Shown here: piece by piece, positions 30,201 to 34,764 of the stretch
How positions within the stretch are numbered: position 1 is the first letter of the stretch
How the letters are laid out: every line of letters begins with the position of its first letter
Assembly (NCBI GenBank): GCA_900768545.1
Contig: CAAGDD010000005.1
Span: 99,839-163,838, forward strand
Source: Clostridia bacterium
GTDB lineage: Bacteria; Bacillota; Clostridia; Christensenellales; UBA1242
DNA length: 64,000 nucleotides
Direction of reading: 5' to 3'
Notes under the pieces: generated by a model
Database searches by the model: none
Told to the model about the DNA's origin: nothing
The model's input: only the letters and a program-made list of their open reading frames with translations
Program-made: the position numbers and the translations under genes

Positions 30201-32161
30201 GAAGATTTTTTGCCAGTGATGTGTTCAAACCAGAAGTTTGTGCTGTCTTCAATATTTGCAGATGAAAGCGAAACAACAAAGTCTAAAACAACATAATCAC
30301 GACCAGTTTCTTCATCTTTTCCTGCTGTTTCAAGGTGCATATTTGAGAAATTGAAGTTTGAATTGTTCTCATAAGCCAAAGTCAAGCCGTTAAGCGAACT
30401 TACACCCATAAGTTTAAGTCTATATGTCATTTGTCTTGTTGAAGCAAGGCTTGATGAGATTGATTGAGTTGTGACAGCGTCGCCATTTTCAAAAGTCGCC
30501 TCAATGCTTTCACCGATTGAAACTTTGTAAAGGTTCATAGCAAGCGAAGTGTAAACTTGCGAATTGCTAAATGACATAAAGTTGAAAATCACTCCAAGTT
30601 TTGCACCGTCGATTTCTTCGCTTGCAACAACTTCAATTGTGTCACCGCTTGTCAACGCTGCTGATGAGAAGATTGCTCCATTTTTTGTAAACGCGATTTC
30701 TCTTCCGTTTTTATAAAATTTTGCTACTTTTGAAAGGTCGTCAAAGCCGTTTGCGTTTCCGTCAACTGTGATATAAAATCTGTTGTCATCGATTGGAAAG
30801 TCGCTTGGTGTAACATAAGTAGTGATTTTATAGCCATACGATGTTGTGTAACTTGAAAATACATCGATTGAAGAGTTGTTAAGCCCTGATGCAGTTGTTG
30901 GGTTTGAAATATCAATGTGTTCTGCACAATATTCCAAGCCCAAGAAAATATTAAGATTTTTCGCATCGTTGAATTTGCCAAAACTTCCTGTGGCAAAGTC
31001 ATAAATATAATTTGTGTATTTTGCTTTGAGATAAATCAAAAATTCGCCACGGCGTTTTGTCGAACCAGAGTCAAAAGAGTCCAGTTCAAATTGATATGTA
31101 GTCGAAAATTCACTTTCGTCAGTCTTTGATGATGAGAAAGCAAAATATTCTTCCCAGCCGTCAACGCCGTCTGCTGTTTTTCTGTCGAGCAAAACATATT
31201 GTCCGTTGATAGCCTTATAAACTTGAATATCCAAATCGACTTCATTTCCGTTTGAGTTGATTTGAATTGTTCCTGTCACTTTTGAGCGTGAGCCGTCGTT
31301 GCGTTTAAGAGCAAATGAAGCTTCGTTTGTGGTCAAAGCCGCATCTTCAATCAAAGAGCGGTCGCCACTATTGTCAGAAATCTTCAAGTTTTGAATTGAA
31401 ACATCATCTAAAACAGCCAAAGCGACATCTTCTGCTTTTGAGGTGTCTTTTACAAAAGCCGCTCTAATGTTTAATGATTTTAAAGTGCATTCATTGTAAA
31501 CAACAGTTTGTCCATCAATTTCAGTTTCTTCATATTTGTCATAAACGAAGAGCACATCGTTTTTAATTTCCGCAAAAATTTCACCTTGTGCGTTTGAAAG
31601 TTGAGTTTTATATTTCTCAACACCTTGCACATTTTCTTTTTCGGCGAATGTCCATTCCAAATCTTTTATGTTTGCAGTTTCAGGTTCAAAATTGAAAAGG
31701 TCTTTTTGATTCAAGTTAACCGATTGACCTTTCACAACAAATCTGCAGTCGCGATTGTTTGTTAAATAATTGTTTTTGCGATATATCCTGGTCAAGAGTG
31801 TGTTGACTTTGACATGAATCGACTTTGCAATTTTGGGATCGTCGTTCGCGTAAACCTTAACTTCGGCTACACCGCTTTTTTCTCCAGTAATTGTAAAACC
31901 ATATTTGCCACTGCCAATCAACTCTGGTTTAGACAATGAAACATTATTCCCTTTCACAAGTTCGACCCCAATGCCGGCAGAAGAATTTGAAAGAGTCACT
32001 TCAATATCTTTGGTCAAATAGTTTTCTGCTGTTTTGTCGTTTGTGTAAATCTCAACTTCTTGCGTCGAAACAGAAAGAGAAATTTGTTGTTGACACGCGG
32101 TCAAGAAAACGCCTCCCAAAAATAAGAATATTCCAAGTATTGAAAGAGAAAACTTTTTCAT
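12293..32161 (-). CDS. Giant GLUG-repeat surface lipoprotein, 6,622 residues
   Basis: A single open frame of 19.9 kb, about 31% of the window. The N-terminus is a clear lipoprotein signal with lipobox LTAC (Cys23). Next come Ig-like/beta-rich stretches (to about residue 1170). A first GLUG array follows (about 1174-1410, with motifs such as GGLVGRNAGTIENSY), then more beta-rich sequence, a second array (about 2400-2790, AGFVYENN-type) and a long third array (about 2870-5150). I count at least 30 GLUG-type motifs. The C-terminal 1,400 residues end in a Gly-rich segment (about 6350-6535) and a C-x3-C pair. No LPXTG or other C-terminal anchor is seen, so attachment is by the N-terminal lipid. 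GLUG repeats occur in large bacterial surface proteins and are predicted to form repetitive beta structures. Adhesion or envelope scaffolding is an inference. Start: AGGAGG ideally spaced. Confidence 0.9.
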   Translation of the reverse strand: MKKFSLSILGIFLFLGGVFLTACQQQISLSVSTQEVEIYTNDKTAENYLTKDIEVTLSNSSAGIGVELVKGNNVSLSKPELIGSGKYGFTITGEKSGVAEVKVYANDDPKIAKSIHVKVNTLLTRIYRKNNYLTNNRDCRFVVKGQSVNLNQKDLFNFEPETANIKDLEWTFAEKENVQGVEKYKTQLSNAQGEIFAEIKNDVLFVYDKYEETEIDGQTVVYNECTLKSLNIRAAFVKDTSKAEDVALAVLDDVSIQNLKISDNSGDRSLIEDAALTTNEASFALKRNDGSRSKVTGTIQINSNGNEVDLDIQVYKAINGQYVLLDRKTADGVDGWEEYFAFSSSKTDESEFSTTYQFELDSFDSGSTKRRGEFLIYLKAKYTNYIYDFATGSFGKFNDAKNLNIFLGLEYCAEHIDISNPTTASGLNNSSIDVFSSYTTSYGYKITTYVTPSDFPIDDNRFYITVDGNANGFDDLSKVAKFYKNGREIAFTKNGAIFSSAALTSGDTIEVVASEEIDGAKLGVIFNFMSFSNSQVYTSLAMNLYKVSIGESIEATFENGDAVTTQSISSSLASTRQMTYRLKLMGVSSLNGLTLAYENNSNFNFSNMHLETAGKDEETGRDYVVLDFVVSLSSANIEDSTNFWFEHITGKKSSKYEIGAYIPLTHASVTNADKSSADVYIDSTSQQSFVADENEILTEGTNADYSLSKLMLEAGLRLPLNISYQNATLTGNKIEYRTLSFDNLVSILRANTLLAGYNDERISEIADDLFNFGSFSEDDINLTLNDIVKNFFARFEELKGTTGFSIDNNALVLNNNNTYKTIVAVVFNGYADKNEGEELKISKIVRYFTLESFFSVKYMLSDVTRKELFTTETLSIDEESRSRVDVTISLRPDENVPTYSNSLSYFVFKSDKKFKVGSNLQTEFNASEGNYVENDFYSISNIRLDQNGRFLKFRIVANSTKNQTQINDILTIRYQDKSGNIKSTDIHIVIKNVNRVESVKWSNPTQNNEIYLNLTTTVESERHFTISTSVSPSDANNIGLQHAYFAKMGNADNLQIVTAERGQNFNLNINTSVGGYGDLYLLPKDMIKNVNGMSQVLYYEYDENENEIAKYVPLSSFDLFYQYFVDGCVDQTISGKKYTISNYFYNNNREKIYYKDILLKITIRIADGGSDETAIQVYNADDLRQIDYSKHYKIMNNINLADWQTLNVTTFKGRIFADEGQSFVINMGDNCQTFINELSGSLENLTFVGNVVSNNTDLTYAGFVANEIAESGFLKNITIDVNYTSGAYAPSKLSVNGVRYVGGLVGRNAGTIENSYALGMSVENLTDIPSTNVSKGYVGGLVGYNSGKVLNSGFEFYSFGNGVYNKLVAKNENIIFGGLVGTSVTGTSYIKNSYAYAYPCEGGVSAVPYDDADATSAKLFVYSDSGNSPAVSSVGAFIGGVATNMNIENSFAFLGNINLPAVPANSSINVTLKNSYVSYYEKDSATTQTLIKTKLYKDFAYNTTQTTITQEQNITFKNSDVEESLTNPDSRYSKLIVTLDKSIWQVDDAEAVVKVNFGFVYLKDVQQNAKIDISNIKTQNVYDQTLAVDKAFSAADGESAILFVHTPKTNVTNAQEVAQLQAYNTILLADLFGISTRQAKSLVVTTNSDDVLVTANSIRILRKTTAVVSLNIHSKMDMTSSKTISTAILYYLPELQTTIDGISLKNDQTILLQTGDANSKELVYSTNNAISLNGNVYEDVYKEEFSVDFEKTSTNFNVSKSAMKLSLTGVSKTEEGDRLDTWAKISTLSNVFNDALKENRKVGFGVSVYEGATSIIVENAEQLTIRPSEYASFDILLTTDNDQDDLIIDIQNEGLDVEKSIVDGVYEYKVDSKFVLQAAWTKTVEDAANKVYRFNVLINIKAENRILIDKIYENLSVIVRPTSKNGADFVKKLSLKVLTQDIDDVSISTYLIESRRVSASVLYFTPSSEISNSFSPASDAIIAVSISPEYSLMSHFYLTYEASGSALGLVSFARLYKNNNGYYIDTRNTTYIDRGLRVDITNEDKKGDGIYYFRIYISSEFKANSDLKLKVELYNGSEKLTDKNLRDNWTRSIKIDYLSEANIKVNNASVVVLSKGTTATVTIRTGKDQTLNNIYLQNNKSGISLTNRQEEEFENYRLYTYTLNIGLTATLQDDQETGIFYVCAQVSRVKNNVQEFKNSEVTVCLVDFAIDGNGTKVNASGNTITYNGKTYDAFYAYLGSSETLLFDYSILPESYDYDPNDAEQVLQVNRLLAEREQFELAHSYKDEQTSYYVNYRYDETTGRYNELKLKQQLSYVYADGDEGAIFNEYYGTIIQNNYFSITTESVGENEQLVLSGERSGIQIMKLTTLVYYNGIEFNYEYYFAVVVEPISSEEVPTPISSGKEFVEFIRDSQKPADYMLTNDIVLDDYEPLSTDMVNSLDGNGYTIFLNSYKISNENDINLALFNKVASNTTLKNIIVNIYNGGHIVVNSSSTNSSITVNVAGFALENNGIIYNSHVVSLYDEKYCTSYVSGDAGLIVKFTKGANGDYVSLSHNTNVQCRVAGFVMTNNASIVNSRVGGTSLKHIVNIAGKDCLKTDTLSTFALEGQGEVAGFVYENNSDANISACKVDNIQINNLLNSTSSVTAGFVVTNDNNIQNSFIQGKESWTEKNGKYTKDQAFNGSSILSTGEVAGFVYENSKLVKNCYSNIAINSETSSASLAAGFVYKNNEEGEIELCYSACWLNKYDINQMPFSGVDQNIGSLNNGSISLSYFYNESKNDDTSQNVLTSGALAVSDVTDQNNFYGFNFASSESDYNGIWTYKDDVLTLVSANQEAFTNRYIVTKNNQSFVFYNRRLIDNATLKYVDLSYGGKNNPIIIRDAEDFAKAMGKSGDSEISSYKEYYNNTKVFGNYRIVNNIDMTNVSINPKADDKSAIELSSTKKTFTGLMDGNGFTLSNISLGSKEDVENFGLFAKLDGAVVLSMNLTVDSVHNEKANIVGTLAGTAIDSSIVAISLAPSGDKSTGIYQTSVQGSNVVGGVVGMLFGKSRLNDIKVKDIDINSSYYDSSKTVGSNYNYVGTNLRNLAMKDSSLTALVQKISYAGAVAGYVDIYNESRLDKTAKFAGSLQVSDCDIVTIKVSDAVDIYGEVAGGIFGYVGNSTLIYDAKIELAADQNKTNPSYIISKNLYAGGLIGENYGGMFAVYASYSQDLQKQIEDNQYAYYQSGNVTERGQDTIFSYLDSTDADYGRKNNAPKYIGGLVGFMGGGYINVGYNKLNVVAHADMTSANVNGKNDVNAVGGIVGFISLDKNTNAEYDIPAIKNTQKVNVMLQEVYSTGDTYAAVKNTSSDNGWAGGLVGALNKDSKLALKNALALNYYSIEGNLLAGSKHASLIGTLQNASGKIESGSDYSIYVLGSDNTYTSVKTAIGNNTKIGANTVGGYDTIYYSANPIVTTSNNTTMLMFGDGFDVDKNTYGYLLNATHIGNVSQNNVHTQFYNYFLPIGWSEEYWVHPETNFYPEIYLLPKVEVLYWDQDNYNVIKEGIESNPSITIVVRGLDSKTSTYKDIQVSEPLSADFKGRLVSYEYYINSKEEGVIARRDDLVTDNNGTIIGGKIGDSVGLILKDSLLSSNSGATIEGLNIYMTKANGKSNIDYALTSAGVEDVIFRDIKLVLNDKVEILKNATADKYQINNKNYIAGGLLANVATSTSFVNIDIVLRNAASNENDITFGLENNADTSFNVAFGLAAGVAEQKSNFSSMTISGIKLSRENSNAPIKIGYGNNQTTIANILSTGLYVGEAIKSQNAKMTIGVSPLSGIEQNVSFGSIDIANIGGYVGKANALSSIEIQQSMSLEGVSQDTETQMDLTLDSTINKLVSAAIIGQTENCDDLEIGVGGAKNNITVNLQQLASGTKTIKDAVIGGVVGQANNGMNIANADITFNLSKVNPTKALTAPEFEANYYKYEFENQFTVTGKATVGGIVGLLQAGNGLIITNSSVQGEIVLQNNAEMSVGGLVGEAQAGLTVGLGNLNKLKLALTNKNDTASTNVGGVIGKLNDLDVGTKVEIGASTSGDSMAVSINDITLVDAKNVNYGGAIGNDLLVLKTNENPEIGNNEESIQYVSHGGDLKLYGKSLDQSTIKAGGIVGYKDCSTNIDENDLEMIVDNCYVYGNVFALNKAKLGQDEKEKKMTSYAFGGIFAKAGKAKITNSYSLMTNFNSRVTTLTKDYNASALVGENVDLVKFENCGYSSGVNLAYQKPQFSGGFAQMMIGVLDMGYGVEEFKGYSSSAAYNAQTFAVNKDSNNNYNILEKFREIKDANAKEGSKLNPKIVNKDLTVSSGESPEINGKTEICWTALTQNIELNETESGKASKVLANNLSNAVLVGNGMVISKTADQGAELTAPTGGLFNTMGNAGENIADESKPKDVAFSVVSSVVTNFDISEEVAQNEVVQNEVVSYGAIAGTVYGNSIIYGVKVGGSVSIGGQGTANFGGIVGYSYGGLISDSYVDAELSYRAGDGGIFSGISTYNAETPSVLKNAFTAGVMTTYVNTNGSKIAKSEKNENFKKTNTVINCYTYVETKFDNVLPKGNEPKFENYLSNENELNNENKLDNSNFNFSNNIDLSRQMSYYKATKEATDGAVKVSNNLEAFEITENGVKRKVKVASEFENYYWYFNPYVNNGYASLGFGYMKNVTVYTRRVKTSSNGTLLTTLEVKKENGDLDEENSLFEYQYTPISFEQTDLIGEGFTLTQEGGLINKLYYSIPNIEKYKDMIDTLKAKVTSSGTTGDIYGTGDNYNKDYRFMIKYDLDLSSLSSELSQNISRYNDTFSGVNATLEIDGNNKTLSGAKDSLFGIFDGTIRNLRISDMNLSNQALLADEFNGNLENITAIGNVTISSKTLAGGLVNVLNGNAIAVDSTINVRSSFGGVIGGIAGKWTGTKISYSTNAGQVISTAKNSSTVGGLVGVSKVKGVVEYSYNANSVLAGYTSNEVGNYYAGGLIGRVEAKRNEYSGEAYQIEQGSVDFKNSYNVGLVGAGNYKNTGSAYAGGLLGAVLISYNQGIYTGSDVANVTVSNCVNDGAVEALSQTSDVAGAAKVYYKLKSGSEQVDYSNTPGSLTYQMILDYGNAARRVYAYGLGYGISGTVTNSYSTENNIKNDGWIANAENGTTKTAENIFQVPEDSSVSAESNENKNIYYDKVSSTVKVGDYIQVVDLTFNRQDILDNSDGATEYIKGKFDSKAAADTNKDSGKKAIYSNGYDSYGFVNRVYMNDNIIRKIENDDFIKNKEFNSADGSKGFHTSEGAFADFFHYMFSYTLAAGLDGSSTGSWHNGDGVKQKASSLGITVPNNNISKDDYIYNFASATDYYAYASFENYRSILNGNKYLTNDVNVVGASDQNNVSSLIETIDAAKENKDTTFETLKVQGKIIGFANNSLNITNVLSPFNKTYRNVQIKISDPNAVLDSISKRSIKFQTESKYATYNIEKMNLDRNNRIVVFDVMFYFETKEDAENFDANAYLEYEGQKEIELSASDFFDGTDKSGQKVTGFILDGFEDPSLSDDDLNSVTITELKINNDATITNEAKLTKVTSEGTSKAVNGLIDGQDYYLLHINGASKSSDSVVKVGNVSIDDGATISFKYKYKTESNSVGSYSIDKNSIIYQSDFVDIVASNVQTKFTLSNYSKQTQTLTANTQITHGTNTNADLITIVGDSSKYAAWDGSKWALTNSSDIFEVSADGLTLTIKSTSNYYLYTIRNGGKYNFEDENAKTITISGLTNGNVSLVLNTVSGSGNITFTPTGVAGQYTVGGIGDGLTKDQIQVGGSITNTNFTEETIGGNVFESCEITVSPKLSGFKIKGQNLVTVSGGSFNQQYISISESDDFADIPAFYLPSEFTGKISWEKYVINNLPQGDDGNCVTTNSYSDESGKVYKDVSINGINIMSKKGAIETFSVVKSYTNNILNSVVNSNDSISYSIKISDDNGVKQSIISISKRDPKEQNLQEDGSQEGTRKYHAYEYTFNQCTGEMTAKYVGYEISYSEEEGAKKTVTSEENVDNYKWAFDSDIYMFISGFTDDGKQITLAKTCEDKITVNNKSVEFNGIEVPVYGAKVNVENTYNITNVKVSSNSEYDFKDLTDSFGDGKVKSIYYKKSVETDWNEHNEGGKLELTGRDKIKYEILYSVEGKEIGLKTFIVDSDDNDINKVKADVAYITDDINMRYYDSGEKSIVGNNYFIRYVTDDDKPLFNKLSANINNVNFIIIRRGIDFKDGQSYGLVFNEVASNEISNINVFGGIRNINSSDLKKVSVSTFANKILNKLKNLNNYSFLKANDGRACGTLLNIYNELPTGATLENVVSSEVLIAGDGYDGSTGYVVSNACGKESDNNGTDGGEVTTHSDENKLKDNMFKRIGLAGMGGYGGNGLNGKAGEGGYNGAKKGTSGNGQKNSNDKPIETVGSRGRVVYNLSSNNENSNVYDDPYGYRIFDGNGGLGGFGSVNFSLANQTFVKTAGFGGETGATTTFDNNGKSQNGTYIFNKNFGADGGSIGTGVGTDNVYYKFKWYAITIVWDKSGVENELKNAVKNNAEGQIPNRSKYYFGSNELRVETFLGAETDNYKFTWCSGECINSPGQGTTSGIQVN

Positions 32162-32212
32162 TTTGTCCTCCTAAAATAATATCTGCAATTTGTAGATTTT
32201 TATATATTATAT

Positions 32213-32241
32213 ATTATAAATAAATTGACAAAACAAGTCAA
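32213..32241 (-). promoter_or_regulatory. Promoter of the giant lipoprotein gene
   Basis: TTGACT (32236-32241), exact 17-bp spacer, TATAAT (32213-32218) on the minus strand. This is the best sigma-A-type promoter in the window; the start lies about 45 nt before the AGGAGG-led ATG. Confidence 0.75.
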
Positions 32242-32250
32242 ATTGTGACA
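32236..32250. promoter_or_regulatory. Operator candidate overlapping the giant-gene -35
   Basis: Imperfect palindrome AGTCA-AATTG-TGACA (TGTCA-N5-TGACT on the other strand) that overlaps the -35 hexamer. The same half-sites with the same 5-bp gap occur upstream of spoIIID at 32935-32949. Confidence 0.4.
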
Positions 32251-32630
32251 AAAGAAAACAAAAAAAATAATAAAAAAATTAAAAATTCAAAAAAATATTT
32301 TTTAATTATTTTTGAAAACAATTTTATCTTCGTGCGGCTATTTGCAAAAAATAAATGGCAGGAAAATATATAAAAAATACAAAAAAATAATAAAAAAATG
32401 CAAAAATATTGATTTTTTTACATTTTTTCGTGATTTTTTGTTGATTTTTTGATGTTTTTTATTTTTTAAAAATTTTTATATTTTTGCTTTAATTTTCAAA
32501 GCCTTCAAAAAACGTCAAAAATTTTATCTTAAAACAAGTTTATCAAAGCAAAGTTTGTCAAAATCAAACTATCAAAATTTGGCAAAACTTTTGCTTTATT
32601 ACGCGAGATTTCTTTTGAAAATCTAACGTC

Positions 32631-32894
32631 TTAAAGCGACTTTTCTTTCTCCATTTCATATTTATGCTTTGTTGCTTCGCCACCGCGAATGTGTTTTTCT
32701 TCAAAATTTTTGTCCAAAATCGCGTGCACTTTTTCATACAAAACATAATCAACTTTTCTCAATCTTTTTGACAGATCGTTGTGCACAGTGCTCTTGCTCA
32801 ATCCAAAAACTTTTGCCGTGCCGCGAATTGTATCTTCTGTTTTGGTCAAATATTCTGCCATTTCGATAGTGCGTTTTTTAATATAAGCTTTCAT
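32631..32894 (-). CDS. spoIIID: Sporulation transcription factor SpoIIID
   Basis: DNA-binding regulator of the mother-cell line during endospore formation. The 87 residues match the family closely: YIKKRTIE at the start, a helix-turn-helix (DTIRGTAKVFGLSKSTVHND) and the hallmark RGGEATKHKYE near the end. The start at 32894 is chosen over 32906 because GGGAGG lies just upstream and the protein then begins as SpoIIID usually does (M-x-x-YIK). It is downstream of spoIIQ as in many Clostridia, but acpP separates them and two terminators precede it, so it has its own promoter. The giant gene is the next gene on this strand. Confidence 0.95.
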   Translation of the reverse strand: MKAYIKKRTIEMAEYLTKTEDTIRGTAKVFGLSKSTVHNDLSKRLRKVDYVLYEKVHAILDKNFEEKHIRGGEATKHKYEMEKEKSL

Positions 32895-32920
32895 ATTTCC
32901 TCCCATTTGATATGATATTT

Positions 32921-32952
32921 TTTATGAGAGAAAATGTCACATTATGACAAAC
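32921..32952 (-). promoter_or_regulatory. spoIIID control region: palindrome and sigma-E-like promoter
   Basis: TGTCA-CATTA-TGACA (32935-32949) is a perfect TGTCA/TGACA palindrome with a 5-bp gap. On the minus strand GTCATAAT and CATAAAAA, about 14 bp apart, resemble the sporulation sigma-E consensus (GTCATATT ... CATACAAT). spoIIID is sigma-E-dependent in Bacillus; here that is an inference from a loose match. Confidence 0.4.
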
Positions 32953-32979
32953 CTTGTCGAAATATGAAATTTGAAGCAA

Positions 32980-33034
32980 CAAAAAAAACACCACAAAGGT
33001 GTTTTAAAAATAAAAAAAAGCAAAGCGCTTTGCT
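32980..33034 (-). terminator. Two tandem terminators after acpP
   Basis: On the minus strand the first hairpin GCAAAGC/GCTTTGC is followed by eight T; the second, ACACCTTTGTGGTGT, is again followed by eight T. They lie between acpP and spoIIID. Confidence 0.85.
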
Positions 33035-33265
33035 TTACTTTTTGCAGGTTTCAATCAAATCGATTATTTGACCAACAGTCTTAATTGAGCCAATTTTGTC
33101 GTCTGGAATAGTGATTCCATATTCTTCTTCCAAAGTCATCAACATTTCAATGACATCAAGACTATCTGCTCCCAAATCTTCGACAATATTTGAGTTTTCA
33201 TTTATTTTATCTGGAGAAACCCCAAGTTGTTCTGCCACCAATTCTTTCACTCTATCAATTATCAT
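33035..33265 (-). CDS. acpP: Acyl carrier protein
   Basis: Carrier of the growing acyl chain in fatty-acid synthesis. The 76 residues have the phosphopantetheine site GADSLDVIEM with Ser35, and the acidic helix LEEEYGITIPDD typical of ACP. The start at 33265 follows GGAGGTCGAT; the longer in-frame reading to 33313 has no such support. It is transcribed 57 bp downstream of spoIIQ and is followed by two terminators. No other fatty-acid synthesis gene is near, which is unusual for acpP. Confidence 0.95.
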   Translation of the reverse strand: MIIDRVKELVAEQLGVSPDKINENSNIVEDLGADSLDVIEMLMTLEEEYGITIPDDKIGSIKTVGQIIDLIETCKK

Positions 33266-33322
33266 ATCGACCTCCATGGCAATATGATAACATAAATTTG
33301 CACAGAAAATCAACTTATTTTT

Positions 33323-33892
33323 CTATTTATTTTGCAAGTCGAGATAATTATTTGGATCTACTTCTTCGCCATTTTTGAGCAAAGTGAAATGCAAGTGTCC
33401 ACCTTCAACATTTTCGTTTGTTGCACTTGTGCTTGCAGCGCCAATTTGTTGACCTTTTGTCACTTTGTCGCCCGCCTTAACCTTCACATTTTCATCAAGT
33501 GAGCCATAAACACTGACAAAACCATTTGTGTGTTCAATTTTCACAACACAGCCTTCAAGAGAGTTGCATTCAACTTCTTTAACAACGCCGTCGAGCACAG
33601 AAAACACTTCTTTTTGCTCTGATGAAAGGTCGAGTGCAAGATGAATTTCATATCTTTTAAGCGCGTCATTCCATTGTAATCTTGTGTCGTCATAATCTTT
33701 CACAACAGCACTGTTTTTCATAGGCAACTCAAACTTTGTCACGCCGCCGTCAACTGGCTCGTTTGGATTTTCTTTTGCTGGCAAATTAAGCCCGATTCCA
33801 AGTGCGATTGCAACAGTCACAACACAGACCAAACAAAGCGCACCATATCTTTTGAAAAATGTTTTAAATTTGTTTTCGTTTTTGATTTCCAT
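33323..33892 (-). CDS. spoIIQ: SpoIIQ-like M23 (LytM) endopeptidase-fold protein
   Basis: 189 residues: a short cytoplasmic N-terminus, one membrane helix (about residues 18-37, GALCLVCVVTVAIALGIGL), then a LytM domain. The zinc-site residues are partly visible: H-x3-D in IHLALDL, and HLHF near the end. In Bacillus SpoIIQ sits in the forespore membrane and joins the mother-cell channel; in Clostridia it often keeps catalytic residues and lies just before spoIIID. That gene order supports the call here. Start at 33892 with GGAGGAAAT before it; the longer frame to 33928 lacks support. Confidence 0.8.
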   Translation of the reverse strand: MEIKNENKFKTFFKRYGALCLVCVVTVAIALGIGLNLPAKENPNEPVDGGVTKFELPMKNSAVVKDYDDTRLQWNDALKRYEIHLALDLSSEQKEVFSVLDGVVKEVECNSLEGCVVKIEHTNGFVSVYGSLDENVKVKAGDKVTKGQQIGAASTSATNENVEGGHLHFTLLKNGEEVDPNNYLDLQNK

Positions 33893-33984
33893 ATTTCCTC
33901 CACACCCAAATATTTGCCAATTTTTCAAAAAATAAACATTTTTTGCTGATTTTTTGTATTTTTTCTTTAAATTTTATGCATTTT

Positions 33985-34443
33985 TTAATATCCAGTCAAA
34001 ATCAAAGGCGTTCCAACAACAATTTCATCTCCCTTGATCGCAATTTGAACATTAATATTTTTTTTGTCAATTTGATATCCAGCACCACACAAAGAGCTAT
34101 ATCCTTCAAGCACTTTTATATCTTCAATTTGCTTTTCATTTACAAGTTTAAACTTCAATTTATCAATCACTTTTTCATCATTTTTATCAAAGTAAAACTG
34201 AACAGATTGGATTTTGTTTTTGATAATCTTTACTTTTTCTTTGGCAGTTTTTTGGTCGCAAAAATTGAAAAACATATCTCCACACCTTTGCACTTGCATA
34301 TCATATTTTGACAAATCTTGATTGGAAATAAAACAAACTTTTGTCACCTCGTCGATGTCAAAAAGCGGATTTTTTTCAACTTTAAAAAACGCAGTCGAAG
34401 CAACACAAAACAATATCAAAACAAAAGCCAACAATTTTTTCAT
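33985..34443 (-). CDS. YwmB-like exported protein (tentative)
   Basis: 152 residues with an N-terminal signal or anchor (MKKLLAFVLILFCVASTAFF) and a mixed alpha/beta mature part that ends VVGTPLILTGY. That ending and the position just upstream of spoIIQ recall the YwmB family, which in many Firmicutes precedes murA, spoIID, spoIIQ and spoIIID. The similarity is partial, so the assignment rests largely on context. murA and spoIID are not present here. No Shine-Dalgarno; TATATT ends 6 nt before the ATG at 34443. Confidence 0.6.
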   Translation of the reverse strand: MKKLLAFVLILFCVASTAFFKVEKNPLFDIDEVTKVCFISNQDLSKYDMQVQRCGDMFFNFCDQKTAKEKVKIIKNKIQSVQFYFDKNDEKVIDKLKFKLVNEKQIEDIKVLEGYSSLCGAGYQIDKKNINVQIAIKGDEIVVGTPLILTGY

Positions 34444-34732
34444 AATAAAAATATACCCACATTTTAAATTTTTAAACAAAACACCAAATCAAAGTCGCTT
34501 TTAATAACATTAATCACCCACAACAAAAAAAACACCACTTTCAAAGCGATGTCACAAGCCTTTGTTCAAAATAAGACAATTAAAAGACAACATTTATAAA
34601 ACTAGTTTTCAGTCGAACGTAGAATAAACACATAAACACAAAATCAGCACAAAAAAACATAAGAATGACAAACTCACTTAAATAAACAAAGCCTAAACAA
34701 ATATTTATAAACACACACCTATAAAAGAAACA

Positions 34733-34760
34733 AAAAAAGCCGCCATAAAGACGACTTTTG
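34733..34760 (-). terminator. Terminator of the Pro-rich tail-anchored protein gene
   Basis: On the minus strand AAGTCGTC-TTTAT-GGCGGCTT forms an 8-bp stem with G-U pairs and is followed by seven T. The gap 34480-34732 beyond it shows nothing else that I can support. Confidence 0.7.
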
Positions 34761-34764
34761 ATTT

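Larger units (their letters stand above)
32162..32630. other. AT-rich intergenic region between giant gene and spoIIID
   Basis: About 470 bp. The first 90 bp carry the giant-gene leader, its promoter and a palindromic operator candidate. The rest is long A and T tracts (for example 32260-32300 and 32375-32480) plus a small GCAAAAcTTTTGC palindrome (32582-32594) that may end spoIIID transcription. No open frame with a ribosome-binding site was found. Confidence 0.5.

Noticed and set aside
12293..32161. CRISPR-like or tandem DNA repeats in the giant gene
   Set aside because: The GLUG motifs recur at protein level, but the DNA copies are diverged and irregularly spaced; no direct repeat array with spacers is present.
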